5,517 nucleotides of DNA from Clostridiaceae bacterium (GTDB taxonomy: Bacteria; Bacillota; Clostridia; UMGS1883; JAAYMJ01), in NCBI GenBank assembly GCA_012521455.1, contig JAAYMJ010000132.1, positions 1 through 5,517 on the forward strand. The letters run 5' to 3'. Shown here one piece after another: positions 1 to 5,450 of the stretch. Below the pieces are notes generated by a model that was not told the DNA's origin, ran no database searches, and saw only the letters and a list, made by a program, of their open reading frames with translations. Position 1 is the first letter of the stretch. Every line of letters starts with the position of its first letter. A program made the translations under genes and the position numbers.

Positions 1-11
1 AGGACGAAAAT

Positions 12-653
12 ATGCCCATTAAAGCAGTGCTTTTTGATTTTGACGGAACACTTTTAAATACCAATGATTTAATTCTTGAAAGTTACAAACACGCCTTTAA
101 AACGGTGCTTGACCGCGACATTCCCTATGACGAGTTTTTAAGCTTATACGGAAGGCCCCTTTTTAAGTCTTTGTCAGCTTATGAAAAACATGAAAAACTT
201 TATTACGCTTACAAGGACTTTAACGAAAACGGGCATGATTATCTTATAAAAACTTTTCCCGGCGCAAAGGAAGGGCTTTTGCGCCTTAAGGAATTAAACT
301 TAAAACTTGCGATTGTAACATCAAAGCGCACCCATGTGCTGGAAAAACAAATAAAAATGTTGGGCTGCGGGGACATATTTGACTTGATAATAACCCCCGA
401 TGACACCCAAAACCACAAGCCCCACCCCGAACCCGCGCTTTTAGCCTGCGAAAGGCTGGGGGTTTTGCCGCATGAGACCTATTTTGTGGGCGACAGCGTT
501 TTTGACATGGAGTGCGGGAAAAACGCGGGCTGCAATTTGTGCGCCGTAAGCTATACGCTGACCCCCATTGAAAAACTGATGGAATACGGCCCCAAATATG
601 TGGTGGGAAGTATTTTGGAATTTGCGGGCCTTGTGGAAAAAGAAGTGGGCTAG
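12..653 (+). CDS. HAD-superfamily phosphatase, PpaX-like (pyrophosphatase / phosphoglycolate phosphatase group)
   Basis: This is a cytosolic Mg-dependent HAD hydrolase of 213 residues, close to the usual 210-220 of PpaX and Gph proteins. All four HAD motifs are visible: motif I FDFDGTL with nucleophile D9 and acid D11; motif II TSK at 103-105; the motif III lysine K136 in HKPHPEP; and motif IV GDSVFD with D161 and D165. Residues about 16-80 form a helical C1 cap. The cap sequence TNDLILESYKHAF and the DFNENGHDYL stretch resemble Bacillus PpaX, which hydrolyses pyrophosphate released by HPr(Ser-P) dephosphorylation. That substrate is inferred, because this family changes substrate easily. The ATG has an AGGA 7 nt upstream at the window edge; sequence further upstream is not visible. 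It lies 68 bp before ruvC on the same strand, with a promoter candidate between them. HAD membership is secure; the PpaX label is moderate. Confidence 0.9.
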   Translation: MPIKAVLFDFDGTLLNTNDLILESYKHAFKTVLDRDIPYDEFLSLYGRPLFKSLSAYEKHEKLYYAYKDFNENGHDYLIKTFPGAKEGLLRLKELNLKLAIVTSKRTHVLEKQIKMLGCGDIFDLIITPDDTQNHKPHPEPALLACERLGVLPHETYFVGDSVFDMECGKNAGCNLCAVSYTLTPIEKLMEYGPKYVVGSILEFAGLVEKEVG

Positions 654-661
654 GCATTTGC

Positions 662-689
662 TTGAATTTTAGCTTCAATATGATAAAAT
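662..689 (+). promoter_or_regulatory. Candidate sigma-A promoter with extended -10, upstream of ruvC
   Basis: A -35-like TTGAAT (662-667) is followed by a 16-nt spacer and TGATAAAAT (681-689), a TG-extended -10 with box TAAAAT. A second -10-like TATAAT sits at 689-694, but it would need a 21-nt spacer. The site starts just after the phosphatase stop codon and 33 nt before ruvC. It would let ruvCAB be transcribed independently of the upstream gene. No SOS (LexA) box of the Bacillus type is evident beside it. This is based on sequence pattern alone. Confidence 0.5.
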
Positions 690-721
690 ATAATTAATAA
701 ACCCGGTTTTGGAGGATTATA

Positions 722-1222
722 ATGATAATTTTTGGCGTTGACCCCGGCATTGCAATCGTGGGGGTCGCGGTAATTGAATATGACGGGGTAAAATCAAAAC
801 CCCTCTTTTATGACGCAATAACCACTGACGCCTCTGCGCCTTTGCCGCAGCGGCTTTTGACAATATATGAAAAAACCAGTTTAATTATAAAAACCTTTAA
901 ACCCGACGCGGTGGCGGTGGAAGAGCTGTTTTTCAACCAAAACGCCAAAACCGCTTTTTCCGTGGGACAAGCAAGAGGGATAATAATACTGTGCTGTACC
1001 CAATATAATATCCCGTTTTTTGAATACACCCCCTTACAGGTAAAACAAGCGGTAACGGGCTATGGAAGGGCGGACAAAAACCAAATCCAGCACATGATAA
1101 AAACCCTTTTGGGGCTTTCGCAAATACCAAAGCCCGACGACGCGGCTGACGCTTTGGCAATCGCCCTTTGCCACGCCCATTCCCATAAAATGAGCAATAT
1201 TTTAGGAATAAATAAAACATAA
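722..1222 (+). CDS. ruvC: Crossover junction endodeoxyribonuclease RuvC
   Basis: RuvC is the Holliday junction resolvase. As a dimer on RuvAB-bound four-way junctions, it makes paired nicks in strands of like polarity. The 166-residue length is typical. The RNase H-like fold is marked by IIFGVDPG with D7 at the N-terminus, VEELFF with catalytic E67, and the C-terminal PDDAADALAIALCH with D140 and D143, completing the four acidic metal ligands. VKQAVTGYGRADK (107-119) is the conserved family signature. GGAGG at 711-715 lies 6 nt before the ATG. The stop is 13 nt before ruvA, so translation is probably coupled within a ruvCAB operon. RuvC rather than RecU argues against Bacilli and for Clostridia. 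The call is firm. Confidence 0.98.
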   Translation: MIIFGVDPGIAIVGVAVIEYDGVKSKPLFYDAITTDASAPLPQRLLTIYEKTSLIIKTFKPDAVAVEELFFNQNAKTAFSVGQARGIIILCCTQYNIPFFEYTPLQVKQAVTGYGRADKNQIQHMIKTLLGLSQIPKPDDAADALAIALCHAHSHKMSNILGINKT

Positions 1223-1235
1223 AAGGGGAAAGGTT

Positions 1236-1829
1236 ATGATTTCATACATAAAGGGAAAACTTTCGCTGATTGGGGAAAACTTTGTGGTTTTAGACGTAGC
1301 AGGCATTGGTTTTAGGGTATTTACCTCCACCCAAAGTTTGTCCCAACTGCCTAAAATAAACGAAGAAGCAACCCTTCATACATATCTGCACATACGGGAA
1401 GACGTCATGGACTTGTACGGGTTTGCGACTGTTTCTGAGCTTAATATGTTTGAAAATTTGCTTTCGGTAAACGGGGTAGGCCCAAAAGCCGCGCTTTCGG
1501 TTTTGTCGGTGCTATCCCCTTCCGAACTGGCATTAGCCATAATCACTGATGACGCGAAGCAGATTAAAAAAGCCCAAGGGATAGGCCCAAAAGTAGCCCA
1601 GAGGATAATCATTGACTTAAAGGACAAGCTTAAAAACAGCGCCTTAATTGATGAGGGGATTACAACAAGCCTCTCCCCTGTAAGCGCGCAGGATGAGGCA
1701 GTTGAGGCGTTAATTGTTTTGGGATATACCCCGCAGGAGGCAAAAAACGCGGTATCTTCCGTCAAAAAGGAAGGATTGTCAACGGAAGATACCATTAAAG
1801 CGGCGCTTTCTGTTTTAATGAAAAAGTAA
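1236..1829 (+). CDS. ruvA: Holliday junction branch-migration complex subunit RuvA
   Basis: RuvA forms tetramers that bind Holliday junctions in a square-planar form, load RuvB rings and guide RuvC. The 197-residue length is normal. Domain I (about 1-63) is an OB fold opening MISYIKGKL and ending HIREDVMDLYGF; E55 and D56 match the acidic pin that holds the junction centre open. Domain II (about 64-135) has two helix-hairpin-helix motifs, VNGVGPKAA (78-86) and GIGPKVAQR (115-123). A Ser/Thr-rich linker (about 136-150) leads to domain III (about 151-195, EAVEALIVLGYTPQEA), which contacts RuvB. AGGGG (1224-1228) lies 7 nt before the ATG. The gene sits 13 nt after ruvC and 14 nt before ruvB. No defect was seen. 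Confidence 0.98.
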   Translation: MISYIKGKLSLIGENFVVLDVAGIGFRVFTSTQSLSQLPKINEEATLHTYLHIREDVMDLYGFATVSELNMFENLLSVNGVGPKAALSVLSVLSPSELALAIITDDAKQIKKAQGIGPKVAQRIIIDLKDKLKNSALIDEGITTSLSPVSAQDEAVEALIVLGYTPQEAKNAVSSVKKEGLSTEDTIKAALSVLMKK

Positions 1830-1843
1830 GGGAGGTAAAGTAG

Positions 1844-2869
1844 TTGGAATTTGAAGACAGGCTTATCGCCAGCAGGGTTTTAGCCGAAGACGGCGATATA
1901 GACGCAAGCCTTCGGCCCCGGTTAATGAGCGAATACGTCGGCCAGGAAAAAGTCAAGGAAATGCTTGATATTTACATAAACGCGGCAAAAAACAGAAAAG
2001 AAGCGCTGGACCATGTGCTTTTATACGGCCCCCCGGGGCTTGGTAAGACGACGCTTGCTAACATTATCGCCAATGAATTAAACGTAAATATCAGGATAAC
2101 AAGCGGGCCTGCCATTGAAAAGCCGGGGGATTTGGCGGCGATTTTAACTAATTTATCCCCCCATGATGTTTTATTCATTGACGAAATCCACCGCTTAAAC
2201 CGCAGTGTTGAGGAGATTTTATACCCTGCCATGGAGGATTTCGCGCTAGATATTATTATCGGGAAAGGCCCCTCCGCCCAATCCATCAGGCTTAACCTTC
2301 CCCCCTTCACACTGGTGGGGGCAACCACAAGGGCGGGGATGTTATCCGCGCCCCTTAGGGACCGTTTCGGGGTAATCTGCCGGCTCGAGCTATATAAGGA
2401 AACAGAGCTTGTAAACATTATAAAACGTTCGGCAAGGATTTTAAACATTGAAATTGAGGACGGGGGGGCATTGGAAATCGCCAAAAGGTCAAGGGGGACC
2501 CCGAGGATTGCAAACAGGCTGTTAAAGAGGGTCCGTGACTTTGCGCAAGTCAGGGCCGACGGCATTATTACCAAAAAAGTTGCGGATGAGGCGCTATCCA
2601 TGCTAGACATTGACCCAATCGGGCTTGACAACATTGACAAGCGCATGCTTCTTACCATTATAAATGTTTTCGGCGGCGGGCCTGTGGGCCTTGAAACCTT
2701 GGCGGCAACAATCGGCGAGGACCCCGGGACAATAGAAGATGTGTATGAGCCATACCTTTTGCAGTTGGGCTTTATAAACCGCACCCCGAGGGGCAGGATG
2801 GTAACCCGCCTTGCCTATGAGCACTACAATATTCCAATGAATTCCGTGGGTGAACAGCTCACATTTTAA
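1844..2869 (+). CDS. ruvB: Holliday junction branch-migration ATPase RuvB (TTG start)
   Basis: RuvB is the hexameric AAA+ motor that pumps DNA through the RuvA-bound junction. The 341 residues are full length. The N-terminal [13 protein letters not shown] signature (22-34) is followed by Walker [10 protein letters not shown] (62-70), Walker B LFIDEIHR (110-117), sensor 1 VGATTRAG (158-165), the arginine-finger segment APLRDRFG (169-176) and sensor 2 [10 protein letters not shown] (218-227). The C-terminal winged helix (about 260-330) contains [11 protein letters not shown] and [10 protein letters not shown]. The start is TTG, chosen because GGAGG (1831-1835) lies 8 nt upstream and the reading keeps the conserved N-terminus. 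The first in-frame ATG, within RLMSEY, would remove that conserved segment. The 14-nt gap after ruvA indicates operon expression. A run of seven G at 2462-2468 lies inside the frame, which is intact. Confidence 0.98.
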   Translation: MEFEDRLIASRVLAEDGDIDASLRPRLMSEYVGQEKVKEMLDIYINAAKNRKEALDHVLLYGPPGLGKTTLANIIANELNVNIRITSGPAIEKPGDLAAILTNLSPHDVLFIDEIHRLNRSVEEILYPAMEDFALDIIIGKGPSAQSIRLNLPPFTLVGATTRAGMLSAPLRDRFGVICRLELYKETELVNIIKRSARILNIEIEDGGALEIAKRSRGTPRIANRLLKRVRDFAQVRADGIITKKVADEALSMLDIDPIGLDNIDKRMLLTIINVFGGGPVGLETLAATIGEDPGTIEDVYEPYLLQLGFINRTPRGRMVTRLAYEHYNIPMNSVGEQLTF

Positions 2870-2885
2870 TGCTTTTATTACAATT

Positions 2886-2895
2886 ATGTTAACAT
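2886..2895. promoter_or_regulatory. 10-bp palindrome ATGTTAACAT between ruvB and the amidase gene
   Basis: A perfect 10-bp palindrome lies 16 nt after the ruvB stop and 71 nt before the amidase start. It could be an operator half, but nothing else supports this, and palindromes of this size arise by chance in A/T-rich spacers. The 97-bp gap shows neither a convincing -35/-10 pair nor a terminator hairpin, so the amidase may be read through from ruvB or use a promoter I cannot recognise. Confidence 0.2.
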
Positions 2896-2966
2896 CAGTT
2901 TACATTTGTTATTTTTCAAAGGGAAATGAAGTTTTGTGTCGAAGTCTTATATAGAGGTGGTTTTTC

Positions 2967-4802
2967 ATGAAGAAAATCTCAGTCTATGTAGGGCTTCTTT
3001 TTATTGCTTTTTTATTAGTATTTAACATGCAGGTTGCATTTGCGGATAGATATTTTTACGATAACGCATGGCATGAATACAACGCGCCTCCCATTTACCT
3101 TTATGTAAACGGAAGGGAAATCACCCCCGACGTTCCCCCCATTATAATAAACGACAGGACCCTTGTGCCCATAAGGTTTATTACCCAGGCATTAGGTGGG
3201 GAAATAACTTGGGATGAAAGTACCTATACCGTTGGGGTTAAGCTTGAAAAAAATACTTTAGTTTTAAAAATAGACAGCCACCAGGCGGTGTTAAACGGAA
3301 AGACCATTGAAATGAACCGCCAGGACCCGCCGCCAAAAATCGTCAATGACAGGACCATGGTGCCAATCCGCTTTGTCAGCGAAAATATGGGCTATCACGT
3401 TTCCTTTGACGACAATTTGAGGCAGGTGCATATTAATAAAGAGGCGCCTTCCCAGGCAGACGGCGGAGGACAAGCCTCCCCGACCCCTAAAGAGGAAAAA
3501 CCCGTTGAAAACGGAAATGATGACGGGAATGAAAATGAGGAAAAAATAGAAAAGGCAGGCATTACAAAAATTGAGTATGAAGAGCTTGAATACGGGGACA
3601 GGATTATAATATACACAAGTTTAAAACAATCCCCGAAAGTGTTAAAGTTAAAAGAGCCAAACCGCTTAGTTTTTGATTTCCCAAACGCCTACTTAACTTT
3701 TAAAAACGGAACTTTAATTGACGAGGGTTTATTGGTTAAAAACATAAGGTACGCAACCCATGACACCTTCTCCCGCATTGCGATGGACGTGGAGGATTAT
3801 CCTTCCTATGTGATAAAATCCCAGAAAAATAAAATAATAATCGACATATTGGACGGGTTTTCCAAAATTTCATATGACGGGCTTTCCAATAAAGCCCTGT
3901 CTTTTGACGGTAAATTCAAAGTGACCGCCGGGGAATATGAAGATGGCATTTACACCGCAAAAATTAACTCCACCTCTTTTGGTAACGGCGGGATTGAAAT
4001 AAATGACGGGTATATCGAAAGAATAACTTTAGAAAGCGATAGAAAAAATAAGGAAACCACCTTAAAAATTTATACAAAATGCGAGCTTTTCTTTGACATT
4101 TGTGTTTCTTCCACCACGGAAATTGCTTTTTTCACAGCGGATGAAGCTTTTGAAGATGAGGAATACATCATGGAAGATAAATTCATAAGGAATGACATTG
4201 TAATTGTGCTTGACCCCGGCCATGGCGGCATTGACCCAGGGGCAATCGGCGTAAACCCTGACGGGACAAAGGTTTATGAAAAAGATATTAATTTGGACAT
4301 CACGCAAAAGACCGGAAAGTTTTTAAAAGACGCGGGGTCAGAAGTGATACTAACCCCTGTAAGCAAGCTTTCCAACAAAGAAAAGCTGGAACTACCCCAA
4401 AGGGTGGAAATTTCAAATAATACCGCCCCGACAGTGTTTATCAGCATTCACTGCAACGCGGTGGAGAAAAACGGGGAAAGCGTTTCAGGGACCATGGTTT
4501 TCTACAAGCCCGACTCCCAAAGCGTTGAGGCAGGCTCTGGAGTTTTTGTGAACCCCAAGGAAATCAGCCAGTATATTTTGGATTCAATTGTTGAAAACAC
4601 CGGTCTTAATGACAACAAAATCCGAGACGGCGGAACTTTGTATGTGATTAGGAATAACAACTACCCCGCAGTACTAATTGAATGCGCCTTTTTAACAAAC
4701 CCCGGGGATTTGGAAAAACTAAATGACGAGGATTTCAGGACGCTTTTGGCAAAATCCATTGCCGAAGGGGTAATTAAATATATTAATAAAATTTCAGATT
4801 AA
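2967..4802 (+). CDS. Exported N-acetylmuramoyl-L-alanine amidase with CuAO-N-like repeats, AMIN and Amidase_3 domains
   Basis: This secreted zinc amidase should cleave the MurNAc to L-Ala bond of peptidoglycan. A signal peptide covers residues 1-26 (KK, hydrophobic core, likely cut after AFA). Residues about 42-158 hold two copper-amine-oxidase-N-like repeats, each with NDRT(L/M)VPIRF (62-71 and 127-136). A charged, Gly/Pro/Glu/Asn-rich linker (about 159-196) leads to an AMIN domain (about 197-297), usually wall-targeting. Residues about 300-405 are beta-rich and unassigned. The Amidase_3 domain (about 411-608) has zinc ligands H419 (LDPGHGG), E438 (YEKDINLD) and H495 (SIHCNA), and catalytic E572 (IECAFLTN). 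The usual Thr-Arg after the second strand reads Thr-Pro (463-464). GAGGTG (2954-2959) lies 7 nt before the ATG. A terminator follows at once. Whether its role is vegetative or sporulation-related cannot be told. Confidence 0.93.
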   Translation: MKKISVYVGLLFIAFLLVFNMQVAFADRYFYDNAWHEYNAPPIYLYVNGREITPDVPPIIINDRTLVPIRFITQALGGEITWDESTYTVGVKLEKNTLVLKIDSHQAVLNGKTIEMNRQDPPPKIVNDRTMVPIRFVSENMGYHVSFDDNLRQVHINKEAPSQADGGGQASPTPKEEKPVENGNDDGNENEEKIEKAGITKIEYEELEYGDRIIIYTSLKQSPKVLKLKEPNRLVFDFPNAYLTFKNGTLIDEGLLVKNIRYATHDTFSRIAMDVEDYPSYVIKSQKNKIIIDILDGFSKISYDGLSNKALSFDGKFKVTAGEYEDGIYTAKINSTSFGNGGIEINDGYIERITLESDRKNKETTLKIYTKCELFFDICVSSTTEIAFFTADEAFEDEEYIMEDKFIRNDIVIVLDPGHGGIDPGAIGVNPDGTKVYEKDINLDITQKTGKFLKDAGSEVILTPVSKLSNKEKLELPQRVEISNNTAPTVFISIHCNAVEKNGESVSGTMVFYKPDSQSVEAGSGVFVNPKEISQYILDSIVENTGLNDNKIRDGGTLYVIRNNNYPAVLIECAFLTNPGDLEKLNDEDFRTLLAKSIAEGVIKYINKISD

Positions 4803-4808
4803 AAAGAT

Positions 4809-4838
4809 AAAGGCAGGCACTTTCGTGCCTGCCTTTTT
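4809..4838 (+). terminator. Intrinsic terminator after the amidase gene
   Basis: A perfect 12-bp stem (4809-4820 with 4825-4836; core GGCAGGCAC/GTGCCTGCC) closes a TTTC loop. The T run at 4834-4838 overlaps the stem's right arm. It begins 7 nt after the amidase stop codon. The AAA preceding the core gives weak function on the other strand as well. Confidence 0.93.
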
Positions 4839-4849
4839 GTTATAGTGAA

Positions 4850-4872
4850 AACCACGCTATGGCCGCATGGTT
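4850..4872 (+). other. Stem-loop upstream of a perfect Shine-Dalgarno sequence
   Basis: AACCACGC (4850-4857) pairs with GCATGGTT (4865-4872) around a 7-nt loop, with one C/A mismatch. It stands directly before AAAGGAGGTT (4874-4883). As RNA it could influence access to that ribosome-binding site. Whether it is transcribed is unknown; no promoter was recognised between it and the terminator at 4838. Confidence 0.3.
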
Positions 4873-4888
4873 CAAAGGAGGTTAACCG

Positions 4889-4918
4889 GTGAACAGAAAT
4901 CTTCCATATGTGATATAA
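4889..4918 (+). CDS. Possible nine-codon minigene or remnant of a gene start
   Basis: GTG opens a frame of nine codons (MNRNLPYVI) ending in TAA. Its only support is a full Shine-Dalgarno match, AAAGGAGGTT at 4874-4883, with GGAGG 7 nt before the GTG; this is as strong as any in the window. The stop falls inside the -10 box of the next promoter candidate. It could be a leader peptide, a decayed gene start, or a chance match. No downstream gene needing a leader peptide is visible. Confidence 0.2.
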   Translation: MNRNLPYVI

Positions 4919-4919
4919 T
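4890..4919 (+). promoter_or_regulatory. Candidate promoter with extended -10 for the intergenic RNA
   Basis: TGATATAAT (4911-4919) is a TG-extended -10 with a perfect TATAAT box. TGAACA (4890-4895) matches the -35 consensus at four of six positions with an 18-nt spacer. A start near 4925-4927 would begin the transcript at the GGCC before the hairpin at 4927-4942. There is no long ORF immediately downstream, which favours a non-coding product. Confidence 0.5.
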
Positions 4920-4924
4920 TAATT

Positions 4925-5248
4925 GGCCTTTATATTTAAAGGGGAAAAGTGCATTAATAATATTTTAAAAATGGGGGAACATGTTGCATACCGAAACAGG
5001 GAATTTTGGCATAAAGGATATAAATGCCGTGGGTAAGAATACTAAAGCGGATAAAGAGTATATGACAGGACAATTAAAAAGAGACAGGAAAGCTTTGCAA
5101 TAAGTATATTCGGCCCACATGACCCGATTGCGGGTAGTAAGTAACAAATGCAATCTGGGAGGCCAAAAAAATACGCACTTTTGCGTTGCCAGTAGTGTGT
5201 AGGGCTATGCCCGAAAATGAAAAACCCCCCGTTTTTGGGGGGATATTT
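4925..5248 (+). ncRNA. Candidate stand-alone structured non-coding RNA, family not recognised
   Basis: About 320 nt run from a promoter candidate to a G/C hairpin with many local inverted repeats: CCTTTA/TAAAGG (4927-4932/4937-4942); GGCAT/ATGCC (5008-5012/5024-5028); ATACT/AGTAT (5039-5043/5057-5061); CCC plus GATTGC (5123-5131) with GCAATC, a bulged T and GGG (5150-5159), inside GGCC/GGCC (5112-5115/5161-5164); ACGCA/TGCGT (5173-5177/5182-5186); GGGC/GCCC (5202-5205/5209-5212). GTGGG (5029-5033) can pair with CCCAC (5114-5118). Some pairings exclude others. I looked for and did not find hallmark sequences of tmRNA, RNase P RNA, SRP RNA, T-box, SAM, TPP, FMN or c-di-GMP elements. 6S and raiA-type RNAs remain untested options. 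A cis-acting leader is less likely because no gene follows on this strand. Confidence 0.45.
4981..5103 (+). CDS. Possible 40-residue hydrophilic small protein overlapping the RNA candidate
   Basis: ATG to TAA gives 40 residues, starting MLHTETGNFGIKDINAVGKN and ending in a basic stretch with KRDRKALQ. There is no Cys, no membrane segment and no recognised domain. The only Shine-Dalgarno candidate, GGGGG at 4973-4977, is just 3 nt from the ATG, which is poor beside the 6-8 nt spacing of neighbouring genes. An overlapping 21-codon frame from the ATG at 4971 has no ribosome-binding site. The same bases form the GGCAT and ATACT hairpins of the RNA candidate, so I favour the RNA reading. Confidence 0.2.
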   Translation: MLHTETGNFGIKDINAVGKNTKADKEYMTGQLKRDRKALQ

Positions 5249-5252
5249 ATTT
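5221..5252. terminator. Bidirectional C6/G6 hairpin terminator
   Basis: CCCCCC (5225-5230) pairs with GGGGGG (5237-5242) across a GTTTTT loop. On the plus strand, ATATTTATTT follows, a modest U-rich tail that would end the intergenic RNA. On the minus strand the hairpin is followed directly by TTTTT (complement of the A run ending at 5224, with a further A at 5220) and would stop transcripts coming from the right. It fits the meeting point of two converging units. Confidence 0.7.
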
Positions 5253-5274
5253 ATGTATTTTATAATAGCCCATG

Positions 5275-5448
5275 TTAAATGAAAAGCACAAATATAACTT
5301 CAATTTTGCGCAAGCTCTTTATTTTAATACATTTTTTAAACCCCCAAAGTATTTTACGCCGCAGGTATTCACTTTCAGGCATATAATCTTTATAACCGTA
5401 GTTTTGCGAAATACCTTGTAAAATAAAAAAAGGCGGTATGACCGCCTT
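5275..5448 (-). pseudogene. Probable degenerate duplicate of the 3' end of the right-hand gene
   Basis: After the stop codon at 5449-5451 the same minus-strand frame stays open for 57 codons, to TAA at 5275-5277. It contains NYGYKDYMPESEYLRRKIL, which echoes SFGYEDYKSRL at the end of the neighbouring gene. At DNA level, 5382-5401 matches 5463-5482 at 16 of 20 positions, 81 bp apart, a multiple of three. The only ATG (5380-5382) would give 35 residues and has no ribosome-binding site, so this is probably not an independent gene. It may be a decayed tandem copy of the tail, or a former C-terminus cut off by a new stop. The parent family is not recognised. Confidence 0.35.
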
Positions 5449-5450
5449 TT
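5420..5450 (-). terminator. Intrinsic terminator of the minus-strand gene, overlapping its stop codon
   Basis: A perfect 10-bp stem, AAAAGGCGGT (5428-5437) with ACCGCCTTTT (5441-5450), closes a 3-nt loop. Read on the minus strand, the hairpin runs into TTTTTTTATTTTA, a strong U tract. The stop codon of the incoming gene (5449-5451) lies in the base of the stem. On the plus strand TTTT is followed by AAAG, so termination there would be weak. Confidence 0.85.

Noticed and set aside
286..678. Antisense open frame over the phosphatase gene
   Set aside because: It is Arg/Pro/Cys-rich, typical of reverse-strand reading of this gene's codons, with no recognisable domain.
2462..2468. Run of seven G inside ruvB as a possible phase-variation tract
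   Set aside because: The frame is intact and the protein conserved on both sides. RuvB is not a plausible phase-variable gene, and C/G runs are common across this window.
1972..2784. Long open frame antisense to ruvB (270 codons)
   Set aside because: It is a shadow of the strongly conserved ruvB frame, with low-complexity Ser/Ala/Pro composition and no ribosome-binding site.
2870..2966. Promoter before the amidase using TTTACA (2899-2904) or TATATA (2948-2953)
   Set aside because: TTTACA has no -10 at 16-18 nt, and TATATA has no -35 and would start transcription almost at the ATG.
3137..3437. Tandem repeat in the amidase gene as a DNA repeat element
   Set aside because: The similarity is at protein level between two domain repeats about 65 residues apart; the DNA copies are diverged and ancient.
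4965..5153. Minus-strand 62-codon frame across the RNA candidate
   Set aside because: Its composition reflects antisense reading of A-rich sequence, and no Shine-Dalgarno site precedes it; the plus-strand promoter and terminator fit better.
4925..5248. Assignment as tmRNA, RNase P RNA, SRP RNA or a common riboswitch
   Set aside because: None of the hallmark sequences of these families was found, and no regulated gene follows on the same strand.
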